Assembly: GCA_000437755.1 (NCBI GenBank)
Contig: FR900166.1
Coordinates: 74,415 to 91,677, forward strand
Direction of reading: 5' to 3'
DNA from: Roseburia sp. CAG:303
Lineage (GTDB): Bacteria > Bacillota > Clostridia > Lachnospirales > Lachnospiraceae
DNA length: 17,263 bases
Shown here piece by piece: positions 1 through 7,219 of the stretch. A program made the position numbers and the translations under genes. The notes below the pieces were generated by a model. That model made no database searches, had not been told where the DNA came from, and saw nothing but the letters and a program-made list of their open reading frames with translations. Each line of letters opens with the position of its first letter. Positions within the stretch are counted from its first letter, which is position 1.

Positions 1-215
1 GAACCAAATCTCGGACAAGCACATTTTAAAAGATAGGAATCGCATTTGTATCCCTTGAATTCTATGGATGAGTGATTCTCTGATATGGATTCATTTCTCT
101 GCTGCACAATATGGTTATTCACCAGTCCTGCAAATTCCCTGCAGCTCTCAAGTGCAGCAATCTTCAGTGGTGCAACCGGAATTGTTGTTGTATCTGTAAT
201 AAATGTTCCTGACAT
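1..215 (-). CDS. Ribose-phosphate pyrophosphokinase-like protein, N-terminal part (runs off the left edge)
   Basis: An open frame begins at ATG 215-213 and stays open to the window edge, giving 71 complete codons. GGAGG lies nine bases upstream of the ATG, and a strong promoter precedes it (250-278). The protein starts MSGTFITDTTTIPVAPLKIA and later contains ALESCREF, a YKCDSYLLK stretch and CPRFGS. From memory this resembles the N-terminus of the long ribose-phosphate pyrophosphokinases (about 390 residues) of Lachnospiraceae, which have a family-specific extension before the usual catalytic region. That enzyme makes PRPP from ribose 5-phosphate and ATP in the cytoplasm, for nucleotide, histidine and tryptophan synthesis. 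The PRPP-binding and ATP-binding motifs lie outside the window, so the assignment rests only on resemblance of the N-terminus. It is the last minus-strand gene seen here and probably its own transcription unit. Confidence 0.6.
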   Translation of the reverse strand, partial: MSGTFITDTTTIPVAPLKIAALESCREFAGLVNNHIVQQRNESISENHSSIEFKGYKCDSYLLKCACPRFG

Positions 216-249
216 ATTTTTTATCCTCCATCTTGATTGATTCTTAAAA

Positions 250-278
250 ATTTTACCATTGATCTTTTTTTTCGTCAA
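250..278 (-). promoter_or_regulatory. Sigma-A type promoter for the PRPP-synthetase-like gene
   Basis: On the minus strand, TTGACG (278-273) is followed by a 17-base spacer that begins with eight A residues, then TAAAAT (255-250). Ten of twelve positions match the vegetative consensus and the spacing is optimal. The predicted start near 243 gives a leader of about 28 bases ending in the GGAGG site. The promoter sits in the 79-base gap after the lysozyme gene. The only other feature I see in that gap is the 8-base palindrome TGCCGGCA, with no convincing terminator. Confidence 0.7.
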
Positions 279-294
279 GTGCCGGCAGATTCTG

Positions 295-1335
295 TTATTC
301 CTGTGTAAACATCAGGTTCACATCACAGTCCGTAGAGATTCCGTCCACTTTACCATCGCTTGCATACTGCCACATACTGACTTTATATGGAATATAAATC
401 TCATTGCTGTAATAGGCAAACCATAATCCATAATCTTCAAACTGTGTCAGATCCACCATCTCCGAAATGGTACGGATATTTCCATACAGCATTGCCTGAT
501 ATCCTGCATCTGCGATTTCTTTCATAAATGCAAGGGCAACTTTGGTCATCTCTTCTTTTGATAATTTTTCATTTCTTCCATCGTCGCCGTCTATCATTTC
601 CAGATCCAGTACAAGCGGAAGTTTTACTTTATAAGGTTTTACCGCATTTAATAAAAATTCTGCCTCTTCTTTTGCTTCCTCTACGGTGATTGCCTCGGAA
701 AAGAAATATGCACCTGTTTTGAGTCCTTCTGCCAGTGCATTTTTCATATTGGTGTCAAAATTTGTATCTGCCACAATCTCTCCGGAACCATATCCACGGA
801 TCCCGGCTCTTATCATGGCTCCGTCAATTCCGTAATTTTTCACGGCTTTCCAGTCAATATCCCCCTGATATTTTGAAACATCTACCACATGGCTGGTCAC
901 ACTCTTGCCATCTACCTCAAAACTCTTTAATTTTGTTTTTTCATCTGTCACAAATTCACCATCGGAATAATCTGCCATCGGTACATCCAATATCGGCTCG
1001 AACAGATATTTGGATGAAATCTGGTATACCAGATAACTATCCTTATACTGGCTGCGCAGGAATGCCAGGGTATTTCCTTTTAACCCCAGTCCTTCCCTGA
1101 ATTCTTCCAGCACAATCTCCCTTTCTGCCATCTGCACCTGCTCCAGTCTCTGGCTCACTTCCTCATCCACAATACTGTCTTTATTCTGCTCCAGATAATT
1201 ATAATCTTTTCGCAAATCATAATGTTTCTTTACCAGGAATCCGCCCCCTGCCAATACGATAATCAGTAATATCGTCAGGAATACCATTTTTCCTTTTTTG
1301 TTCTTTCTTTCTGTCCACTCTCTTCTTTCGTCCAT
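295..1335 (-). CDS. Membrane-anchored glycoside hydrolase family 25 (lysozyme-like) protein
   Basis: This 346-residue protein has a charged N-terminus, one hydrophobic segment at about 17-35, a predicted coiled-coil or linker region (about 38-145) and a C-terminal GH25 domain (about 148-346). The domain opens with VVDVSKYQGDIDW, contains LVLDLEMID (D244 and E246 fit the catalytic DxE pair) and ends with the MWQYASDGKV/DCDVN signature of the fold. GH25 enzymes cut the beta-1,4 bond between MurNAc and GlcNAc in peptidoglycan. With no cleavable signal evident, the protein is probably a type II membrane protein with its catalytic domain outside the cell. The start at 1335 is supported by GAGGAG seven bases upstream; that site overlaps the final codons of pgeF, whose stop is only four bases away, suggesting coupled translation. 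Its role in wall remodelling is inferred. Confidence 0.9.
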   Translation of the reverse strand: MDERREWTERKNKKGKMVFLTILLIIVLAGGGFLVKKHYDLRKDYNYLEQNKDSIVDEEVSQRLEQVQMAEREIVLEEFREGLGLKGNTLAFLRSQYKDSYLVYQISSKYLFEPILDVPMADYSDGEFVTDEKTKLKSFEVDGKSVTSHVVDVSKYQGDIDWKAVKNYGIDGAMIRAGIRGYGSGEIVADTNFDTNMKNALAEGLKTGAYFFSEAITVEEAKEEAEFLLNAVKPYKVKLPLVLDLEMIDGDDGRNEKLSKEEMTKVALAFMKEIADAGYQAMLYGNIRTISEMVDLTQFEDYGLWFAYYSNEIYIPYKVSMWQYASDGKVDGISTDCDVNLMFTQE

Positions 1336-1339
1336 ATTT

Positions 1340-2203
1340 TTACTCCTCTATCATTAAAAATGCACACAGATTGCCTCTTTTTCCCTTACTTGCCCGGTGT
1401 GAAAATAACTCTTGTGAATTTTCACAGGTACATAAATCCGGCAGTGCAATCTGTTTTATTCCTGCATCCGCAAGCACTTTATAATTTGCAGCCCAGAGAT
1501 TAAGATAATACTTATCCCCCCGTAACCACACAATATTTTCCGTGTCCTGTTCCGGGATTCTGTCCATCAGGGCAGGCTGAATCTGCGTCTGAAATTCCAG
1601 GGCAAATTCTTCTGCCAGTTCTTTACTTACTTCATAACAGTTCACACAGATGGACGGGCCGATTGCTGCCAACACATCGCCCGGATTTGTTCCATACGTT
1701 TCCTTCATTTTTCCGAGAGTCTCTGCTCCGATTCTCTGTATCGTGCCTCTCCAGCCGGAATGTGCCAGTCCAATCGCATGATTTACCGGATCCACCAGAT
1801 AAAGCGGAACACAGTCCGCAAATGTGGTTACCAGGGTAACACCCGGTTCGTTTGTAATAAGTCCGTCTACCCCGGAATAATCCTTTGGAAGAAAAACATT
1901 TTTCCCGACATCTTCCCTGCTTACCAGTCGAATCGTTTTTCCATGTACCTGATCTGCCATAACCGGATTCTTAAATCCATGCTCCGCCAGAAAAATTCTG
2001 AAGTTTTCCTGTACGTTTTCTTCATTATCTCCCATTTTAACAGAAAAATTCATGCTGGAAAACTGTCCTTTACTTACACCACCGCGCCTTGTCGAAAAAC
2101 CGTCCTTTACAAAACCAGAACCTTTCAATATATGATACCGGATGGAAGGAATCTTTTCTCCTTCCAGATAGGTCGTTTCTTCTCTTCCTGATTTTACAAA
2201 CAT
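1340..2203 (-). CDS. pgeF: PgeF/YfiH family multicopper-oxidase-like protein (DUF152)
   Basis: The product is 287 residues from the preferred start. It shows the family's metal-ligand signature: H87 in ADQVHGK, C131 in TFADCVP and H148 in AHSGWRG. Homologues are reported to remove L-Ser misincorporated in peptidoglycan precursors (E. coli PgeF) or to show laccase-like or purine-nucleoside activities (LACC1/FAMIN relatives), so the exact reaction here is open. The frame could extend to 2224, adding seven residues. I choose ATG 2203 because GAGGAG lies seven bases upstream and the start then falls one base after the yraN stop rather than inside yraN. The following gene encodes a peptidoglycan-cleaving lysozyme, which makes a cell-wall role more attractive than a phenolic-substrate role. 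Confidence 0.9.
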   Translation of the reverse strand: MFVKSGREETTYLEGEKIPSIRYHILKGSGFVKDGFSTRRGGVSKGQFSSMNFSVKMGDNEENVQENFRIFLAEHGFKNPVMADQVHGKTIRLVSREDVGKNVFLPKDYSGVDGLITNEPGVTLVTTFADCVPLYLVDPVNHAIGLAHSGWRGTIQRIGAETLGKMKETYGTNPGDVLAAIGPSICVNCYEVSKELAEEFALEFQTQIQPALMDRIPEQDTENIVWLRGDKYYLNLWAANYKVLADAGIKQIALPDLCTCENSQELFSHRASKGKRGNLCAFLMIEE

Positions 2204-2204
2204 C

Positions 2205-2552
2205 TTAATTCTCCTCAAATGCATTTTCTATATGTGTCACACTGCCGTCCAGAATTCCAATTGCATCAAATCGACAGGCAGCATTTTCTTTTCCTTCTTT
2301 ATACAGGTAATATACGGCAGACTTAAAAATTCTCTGCTGTTTTGTTTTGGTTACCGCCTCCAGAGGATGTCCCCGTTTCAAAGACTTCCTATATTTCACT
2401 TCCACAAATACAATGATTCCATCCTTCCACGCAATGATGTCAATTTCGCCAAAATGTGTATAGAAATTCCGTTCCAGGATTTTATAACCTGCGTTTTCCA
2501 GATATTCTGCCGCCGCATCCTCATATTTACTTCCCTCTTTTCTCTTATCCAC
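2205..2552 (-). CDS. yraN: YraN/UPF0102 family nuclease-like protein
   Basis: The product is 115 residues, the usual size for UPF0102. It begins MDKRKEGSKYEDAAAEYLEN and carries the nuclease-fold core: FGEIDIIAWK (acidic residue in the GEID motif) followed by FVEVKYRKS (the ExK of the PD-(D/E)XK fold), then the family's EAVTKTKQQRI. The family resembles Holliday-junction resolvases, but its cellular role is unproven. The start is GTG at 2552, with GGAGG five bases upstream. It overlaps the end of the fhlB-like gene by eight bases, so translation is probably coupled. Families of this type commonly sit next to rnhB in Bacillota; here the FliK-like and FlhB-like genes separate the two. Confidence 0.9.
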   Translation of the reverse strand: MDKRKEGSKYEDAAAEYLENAGYKILERNFYTHFGEIDIIAWKDGIIVFVEVKYRKSLKRGHPLEAVTKTKQQRIFKSAVYYLYKEGKENAACRFDAIGILDGSVTHIENAFEEN

Positions 2553-2838
2553 GCTTTCCTCCTGCCATTTTTTCTTTCAGATGATCCATCCGGTCTACAA
2601 ACACAAGTACCTCTGCAATCACTTCATACAGTTCCGGCGGAATCATCTCACCCAGCTCCAGTTTTGACAATGTTTTTGCCAGAGACTGGTCATGATATAC
2701 CGGAATATCCTCTTTCTTTGCTCCATCCAGAATTTTTTCCGCCAATGCACCTTTTCCGGTAGCAATGACAACCGGGGCATCATTTTCCGGTGTATATTCA
2801 AGTGCAATGGCAACTTTGTCCTTTTTCTCTTCTTTCAT
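2545..2838 (-). CDS. Stand-alone FlhB C-terminal-domain homologue (EscU/YscU/FhlB family)
   Basis: This 97-residue protein aligns by eye with the C-terminal cytoplasmic part of the type III export switch protein FlhB: VAIALEYTPENDAPVVIATG followed by LAEKI, IPVYHDQSLAKTLSKLELG and IPPELYEVIAEVLVFV. No export-channel membrane segments precede it. The autocleavage motif NPTH, which would lie just before VAIAL, is absent, so it matches the fragment FlhB leaves after self-cleavage. It is like B. subtilis YlqH, and the upstream gene is FliK-like, as B. subtilis YlqG is. The symbol is left blank because its function here is unknown. ATG 2838 is the only ordinary start in the frame. Its best Shine-Dalgarno (AAGGAG) is twelve bases away, which is long, and the preceding gene ends 29 bases upstream. 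Confidence 0.88.
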   Translation of the reverse strand: MKEEKKDKVAIALEYTPENDAPVVIATGKGALAEKILDGAKKEDIPVYHDQSLAKTLSKLELGEMIPPELYEVIAEVLVFVDRMDHLKEKMAGGKRG

Positions 2839-2867
2839 TTCTTCTGCCAGCTCCTTTTTCTCCCTTT

Positions 2868-4406
2868 TCAGGCTCTCACATCAAATGCATACCGTTTTAC
2901 TTCTTTCTGTGGCTTCTCTGCTTCTATAATCCGCTCAAAAGAAGATTTTGTTTCCTGCGTTACATCCGCTTTTAATTCTGCATGGTAGCCCAGTGCTGCA
3001 AGCCGTTCCTGCAGCTGCGGCAGATGTTCTTTTACCAGTTCCATGGAAGCATCATTATCAAGGGTAAATATGGTACTGACCCTGCTGCCGGTCAGGGAAA
3101 TACGGATATCCGTAGCTCCCAGGTTCTCCATGTCAAAATGAAGAAATGCCGTTTTTACTTCGTCTTTTTCATATTTCTTTTTCCGGCTCAGAACATATAA
3201 TTCTCCATTTTTTTCTTTTGCTCCCAGTTTCATCGGAAGCTGCACATATGCCGTCATCTGGTTAAAATCAGACATAAAACTCATATTATTTTTTAAATCA
3301 CCCGCCGTATTCATCAGACTGGAATGTTTTTCCCCTGTATTCTGTAAGGATTCCGTTAATTTATCCAGTGTCTTTGCCAGTGTTTCATAGGATTCCTTAA
3401 TCGCCTTTTCTCCCTGCTGTGCAAGTTTTTCCGGTGTAATAAATAATTTATTTTTCAGATTTTCTTCGAGCATCTTCAGATTACTTTTCAGGGTATCCTT
3501 TAAAGAATCCGTCTGAACCGCTTCCCTTTCACTGAGCAGCTGTTCGGTAACCGACATCTTCTGTGTGGCCTGCTGTGCTTTTTCTGGTTCTTTTCCGGAA
3601 TTTTCCTGTACTTTTTCTCCTGCAGCAGTTTCCCCGTCCTTCTGCATTTTCTCCGGCTGTTCTGCCTGTTCGGTATCAATCTGGTTTTTCATTTCTGCAG
3701 ATGCCTGCTCCTGTGGTGCAGCGATCTGGTTTAACTCTTCCGTCAGGGCATTTAACTTATTTAATTCTTCCGGTGTCTGCGCATTTTCTACCATCTCCTG
3801 AAGTTCGCCAAACATCTTCTGAATTCCGTCCGTAAACTGTGCCTGGTTCTGCTGATATGCCATAAACAATTTTATATTCTGCTCCGTCACGGGAATTTCA
3901 AAACTCTTCATGGAAACAAGGGTTTCTGCCGGAATATCCGGATACTGATGAAGAATTTTCCCCATCTCCGTCATGCTCTCCCGATCGATGGACATTCCCA
4001 TGCTCATCATGCTTTTCACTGCCTGCATATTGCGTTCTGTTACAGGCAGTGATGCCTCTTCCAGACTCTTTGCAAGAATCTGGTTCGCGGACTGGGATAA
4101 ATTCTGAAATGGTTTTAATAACACTTTTGTCCCTGTATTTTCTTTTACCAGAAAGGACAGATCCTCTCCGATATTGACATTTACACTGTTTTCAAGAAGT
4201 GCATTCAACACGGCATTTCCTACCTGAATCTGTACCTGATTTCCTCTTATATCAATTACATTTCCCTGAAAAACACTTCCTTTTGCCGCATTTGCCAGCG
4301 ACAATTCCCCATTCTGCTGTAGATCAGCACGTCCCTGTGATGGTACGGCATCCGGATTCTGAATCTGTCCATTTCCATGTGACGGAATATTTGTGGTAAT
4401 CTGCAT
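2868..4406 (-). CDS. FliK-like (hook-length control C-terminal domain) protein, YlqG type
   Basis: The product is 512 residues from the preferred start. The recognisable part is the C-terminal domain at about 390-490: the GELYVLSRKKK strand, then LHFDMENLGATDIRISLTGS and FTLDNDASMELVKEHLPQL with LAALGYHAE. This is the FliK pattern, in which PENLG is followed by a beta hairpin and a helix. The first two-thirds is Gln/Glu/Lys-rich with long predicted helices (about 190-350), like the variable ruler region of FliK, but there is no other flagellar gene in the window. Two Met codons lie at 4412 and 4406. The GAAGGAGG site abuts the first and is six bases from the second, so 4406 is the likely start. 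The gene lies between rnhB and the FlhB-fragment gene in a tight minus-strand series. Its function is unknown. Confidence 0.75.
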   Translation of the reverse strand: MQITTNIPSHGNGQIQNPDAVPSQGRADLQQNGELSLANAAKGSVFQGNVIDIRGNQVQIQVGNAVLNALLENSVNVNIGEDLSFLVKENTGTKVLLKPFQNLSQSANQILAKSLEEASLPVTERNMQAVKSMMSMGMSIDRESMTEMGKILHQYPDIPAETLVSMKSFEIPVTEQNIKLFMAYQQNQAQFTDGIQKMFGELQEMVENAQTPEELNKLNALTEELNQIAAPQEQASAEMKNQIDTEQAEQPEKMQKDGETAAGEKVQENSGKEPEKAQQATQKMSVTEQLLSEREAVQTDSLKDTLKSNLKMLEENLKNKLFITPEKLAQQGEKAIKESYETLAKTLDKLTESLQNTGEKHSSLMNTAGDLKNNMSFMSDFNQMTAYVQLPMKLGAKEKNGELYVLSRKKKYEKDEVKTAFLHFDMENLGATDIRISLTGSRVSTIFTLDNDASMELVKEHLPQLQERLAALGYHAELKADVTQETKSSFERIIEAEKPQKEVKRYAFDVRA

Positions 4407-4441
4407 ATTCATCCTCCTTCCTCAATCATGCTGCGTTTTGT

Positions 4442-5200
4442 TTAATTGTCCAGAAAGTTTTTAATAAACGTTTTTCTGTGAATCGGACATGCACCATGCT
4501 CTTTTAAAGCGTCTATGTGTTTTGCCGTTCCATATCCTTTATTGGATGCAAAATCATATTCCGGATATAATTTATCGTATTCTTCCATCATATGATCCCT
4601 TGTAACTTTTGCAACAATGCTTGCCGCAGCAATGGATATGCTCTTTGCATCTCCTTTGATAATTGCCTCCTGGCCGCAGGGTATGCCAGGAATCGTCACG
4701 GCATCCGCAAGAACAATATCCGGCTTATGCTCCAGCCCAAGAATCGATTTTTTCATGGACTGTAAGGTTGCCTGCAGAATATTAATCTGATCGATCACTT
4801 CCGGACTCTCCATCGTAACATTCACTTCTATGGCTTCCTGTTTTATGATCTGTGCAAGCTCCTCTCTCTTTTTTTCGGAAAGTTTTTTGGAATCATTAAT
4901 ATATGGTATCCTGCAATCTTTCGGAAGAATAACCGCACAGGTCACAACCGGACCTGCTAAAGGACCTCGTCCCACCTCATCAATACCACAGATATACTCT
5001 GTTTCCTGATATTTTTTCTCATAAGCACGCATTTTTTCCAGCCGGATCAGTTCTTTTTCATACCTATCCGCTTTTTTCCCATACTGGAGTACAAGCTTCT
5101 TTACGCCATCCCTCTCATCTGACGAAAAATCCTGCAATCTTTCCCTTAAACAGGATTCTTCCGTATTTTTCAATATTTCCCTGATTTCTTCTATCTTCAT
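4442..5200 (-). CDS. rnhB: Ribonuclease HII
   Basis: The product is 252 residues from the chosen start. An N-terminal helical region of about 70 residues, typical of Gram-positive RNase HII, precedes the catalytic domain. The active-site motif GIDEVGRGPLAGPVV gives D74 and E75; further acidic residues lie in VLADA and in the DAKSISIAAASIVAKVTRD block. The enzyme cuts RNA in RNA-DNA hybrids, including single ribonucleotides in duplex DNA, and starts ribonucleotide excision repair. The frame is open to 5284, but that would overlap lepB by 79 bases. ATG 5200 starts five bases after the lepB stop, with GGAG eight bases upstream. It follows the signal-peptidase/rbgA cluster and precedes the FliK-like gene. 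Confidence 0.96.
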   Translation of the reverse strand: MKIEEIREILKNTEESCLRERLQDFSSDERDGVKKLVLQYGKKADRYEKELIRLEKMRAYEKKYQETEYICGIDEVGRGPLAGPVVTCAVILPKDCRIPYINDSKKLSEKKREELAQIIKQEAIEVNVTMESPEVIDQINILQATLQSMKKSILGLEHKPDIVLADAVTIPGIPCGQEAIIKGDAKSISIAAASIVAKVTRDHMMEEYDKLYPEYDFASNKGYGTAKHIDALKEHGACPIHRKTFIKNFLDN

Positions 5201-5205
5201 TTTAA

Positions 5206-5766
5206 TCACTCCAGTGTTCCAATATTCTGAAACGGATATATCCGGAATACTGCACTTCCTATGATATCCGTCTTTGATATACATCCTATTTTCCGGCTGT
5301 CAAGGCTGTCATTCCTGTTATCTCCCAGCACAAAGTATTCATCCTCACCGACTTCCACTGGTTCTGAAAAATCATATCCTTCCATCACTTTGCCTTCCAG
5401 ATAATAGCCATAATTTTCCTCCAGGATTTCACCATCGATATAGATTTTTCCATCCTGTATACAGACCGTTTCCCCTGGCAGTCCGATCACACGTTTGATG
5501 TAATGAACCGTTTCGTCACTTTTCTCATCCTGCTCATTAAATACAATAATGTCAAAACGTTTGGGCGATGAAAAATGTTTGGTCACTTTTTCAACAATGA
5601 GCTGATCCCCGTCCTTCAGGGTCGGATACATGGAATTTCCATGAACACTTGTTCGCTGTCCTACAAACATAAGGAGAAAATAGGTCGCAGCGACCGCTAA
5701 AAATACATATAATCCTATTTCCAGAAAATTTTTCAGTTCAAGCTTCTTTTTATTATATTCATCCAT
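5206..5766 (-). CDS. lepB: Type I signal peptidase (third of three in transcription order)
   Basis: The product is 186 residues with one N-terminal membrane segment (about 14-35) after a short basic, cytoplasmic start. The catalytic Ser is S45 in GNSMYPTL and the general-base Lys is K91 in KRVIGLPGE. Box E is present as FVLGDNRNDSLDSR. This is the small Gram-positive SipS-type enzyme, which cuts Sec and Tat signal peptides on the outer face of the membrane. GGAGG seven bases upstream supports ATG 5766. Its box B (SMYPTLKDGD) is the most canonical of the three paralogues here. It lies 16 bases after the second lepB gene and just ahead of rnhB. Individual substrate preferences cannot be read from the sequence. 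Confidence 0.95.
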   Translation of the reverse strand: MDEYNKKKLELKNFLEIGLYVFLAVAATYFLLMFVGQRTSVHGNSMYPTLKDGDQLIVEKVTKHFSSPKRFDIIVFNEQDEKSDETVHYIKRVIGLPGETVCIQDGKIYIDGEILEENYGYYLEGKVMEGYDFSEPVEVGEDEYFVLGDNRNDSLDSRKIGCISKTDIIGSAVFRIYPFQNIGTLE

Positions 5767-5782
5767 TCGCTTTTCCTCCGGA

Positions 5783-6352
5783 TTATTGATACTTTAAAGA
5801 ACCAACTGCTTTAAATGGCCACAGACGGAATGCTGCACGCCCGATAATCATATCCCGTTCTACCGGCCCCACATCCCCGGATCTGCTGTCCACACTATGT
5901 TCCCTGTTATCTCCCAGTACAAAGTATTCATCCGTTCGCAGGGTATATGCCGCATAATCGTCCATTTTCTTTTCACCATCGTAATACCCATAATACTCTT
6001 TTAATTCTTCGCCATTGATATATATGGTATTATCCTTGATCTCGACCGTTTCTCCCGGCAGTCCAATCACACGTTTGATATACCGGGTGTGTATGTCGTA
6101 TTTGTACTTAAACACAATCAGATCAAAGCGTCCGGGTTCGGCTTCTTTATATGCGGATTCACTGACTAGCAGGATATCCCCGGATGAGAGGGCAGGATTC
6201 ATCGAATCCCCTATTACCCTCATGGGAGAATACAGATAATGCTGGAAAGCAACACATAAAACGGTTATAATAATAATATAGATTGCAACCATGCAAAAAG
6301 CCCGCCCGAAATTCTTTTTCTTTTCTTCCTTTTTCATAGTCCGACTTTCCAT
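5783..6352 (-). CDS. lepB: Type I signal peptidase (second of three)
   Basis: The product is 189 residues with a lysine-rich cytoplasmic start and one hydrophobic segment at about 17-36. The catalytic Ser is S50 in GDSMNPAL, Lys is K93 in KRVIGLPGE and box E is FVLGDNREHSVDSR. It carries a longer insert (YYGYYDGEKKMDDYA) before box E, similar to the corresponding part of the following paralogue and unlike the upstream one. The ATG at 6352 overlaps the rbgA stop codon by one base (TAATG) without an obvious Shine-Dalgarno, so translation probably depends on coupling. A second Met codon five codons in (6337) has a weak GGAAAG upstream and could be the true start. Confidence 0.95.
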   Translation of the reverse strand: MESRTMKKEEKKKNFGRAFCMVAIYIIIITVLCVAFQHYLYSPMRVIGDSMNPALSSGDILLVSESAYKEAEPGRFDLIVFKYKYDIHTRYIKRVIGLPGETVEIKDNTIYINGEELKEYYGYYDGEKKMDDYAAYTLRTDEYFVLGDNREHSVDSRSGDVGPVERDMIIGRAAFRLWPFKAVGSLKYQ

Positions 6353-7197
6353 TATTTCACCGGTGTTTCAAGAGAGATTCGTCCGAGTTTTCCATTTCTG
6401 AAATCATCAATCATCTGTCTTGAAGCTTTTTTCGTGTCATATGCTCCGCCTTTTAAAAGACATCCTCTTACCTTTGCGATATTCTCGATTGCATCTATCA
6501 CATCCGAACAATTCTCAATGCCATATCTTTCTTCTATCACTCCCGGATATCTGTTCTGCATAAATCTGATAAATTCTCCTGCGAGTTCTTCAATATTCAG
6601 AATTTCGTCATTGATAGACCCTGTAAGTGCAAGATTTAATCCAACCTTCTGATCTTCAAATTTCGGCCAGAGGATTCCCGGTGTATCAAGAAGCTCTATC
6701 TCCTTGCTCAGTTTAATCCATTGTTTTCCTTTTGTGACACCCGGTTTATTTCCCGTCTTTGTGCATGCTTTCTTCGCATAGGAATTGATAAATGTAGATT
6801 TTCCGACGTTCGGGATTCCGACTACCATGGCACGCACCGGACGGTTGAGAATTCCCCTCTTCCGGTCGCGTTCAATTTTCTCTTTGCAGGCTTCCTTTAC
6901 GATTGCATTGATCGGACGGATTCCCATACCGGATCTTGCATTTACTTCTACCACGAAATATCCCTGCTCCTCAAACCATTCTTTCCATAATTTATTTACT
7001 TTTTCATCGGCAAGATCTGATTTATTTAATAAAATCAGTCTTGATTTATTCTTTCCAAGCATATCAATATCCGGATTTCTGCTGCTGAACGGTATTCTTG
7101 CATCCAGAACCTCGATTACGATATCAATCAGCTTAATGTTTTCCTCCATCATTCTTTTTGCTTTGGTCATATGACCCGGATACCACTGATAATTCAT
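6352..7197 (-). CDS. rbgA: Ribosome biogenesis GTPase RbgA (YlqF)
   Basis: The product is 281 residues, the normal size for RbgA. It begins MNYQWYPGHMTKAKR, the hallmark of YlqF. The GTPase motifs appear in circularly permuted order: G4 NKSD at 58-61, G1 GIPNVGKST at 127-135, G2 threonine near 155 in KPGVT and G3 DTPG at 171-174. A C-terminal RNA-binding helical domain follows (about 190-275). RbgA acts late in 50S subunit assembly and is needed for incorporation of several late ribosomal proteins in B. subtilis. AGGAGG just upstream supports the start. It lies between the first and second signal peptidase genes; linkage with rplS is conserved in Bacillota. Confidence 0.97.
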   Translation of the reverse strand: MNYQWYPGHMTKAKRMMEENIKLIDIVIEVLDARIPFSSRNPDIDMLGKNKSRLILLNKSDLADEKVNKLWKEWFEEQGYFVVEVNARSGMGIRPINAIVKEACKEKIERDRKRGILNRPVRAMVVGIPNVGKSTFINSYAKKACTKTGNKPGVTKGKQWIKLSKEIELLDTPGILWPKFEDQKVGLNLALTGSINDEILNIEELAGEFIRFMQNRYPGVIEERYGIENCSDVIDAIENIAKVRGCLLKGGAYDTKKASRQMIDDFRNGKLGRISLETPVK

Positions 7198-7219
7198 TTC
7201 TGCCTCCTTTTATCTTCGT

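Noticed and set aside
2232..2762. A 176-codon plus-strand open frame opposite yraN and the FlhB-like gene
   Set aside because: No domain, no Shine-Dalgarno, and the composition is that expected of a reverse-complement shadow; both minus-strand genes are clear family members.
3500..3850. Possible tandem repeats in the Gln/Glu-rich part of the FliK-like gene
   Set aside because: Recurring Gln, Glu and Lys codons give visual similarity, but I could not find a repeat unit of fixed length.
5201..5284. Longer rnhB start at 5284
   Set aside because: It would overlap lepB by 79 bases, adds residues unlike RNase HII and has no Shine-Dalgarno; ATG 5200 has one.
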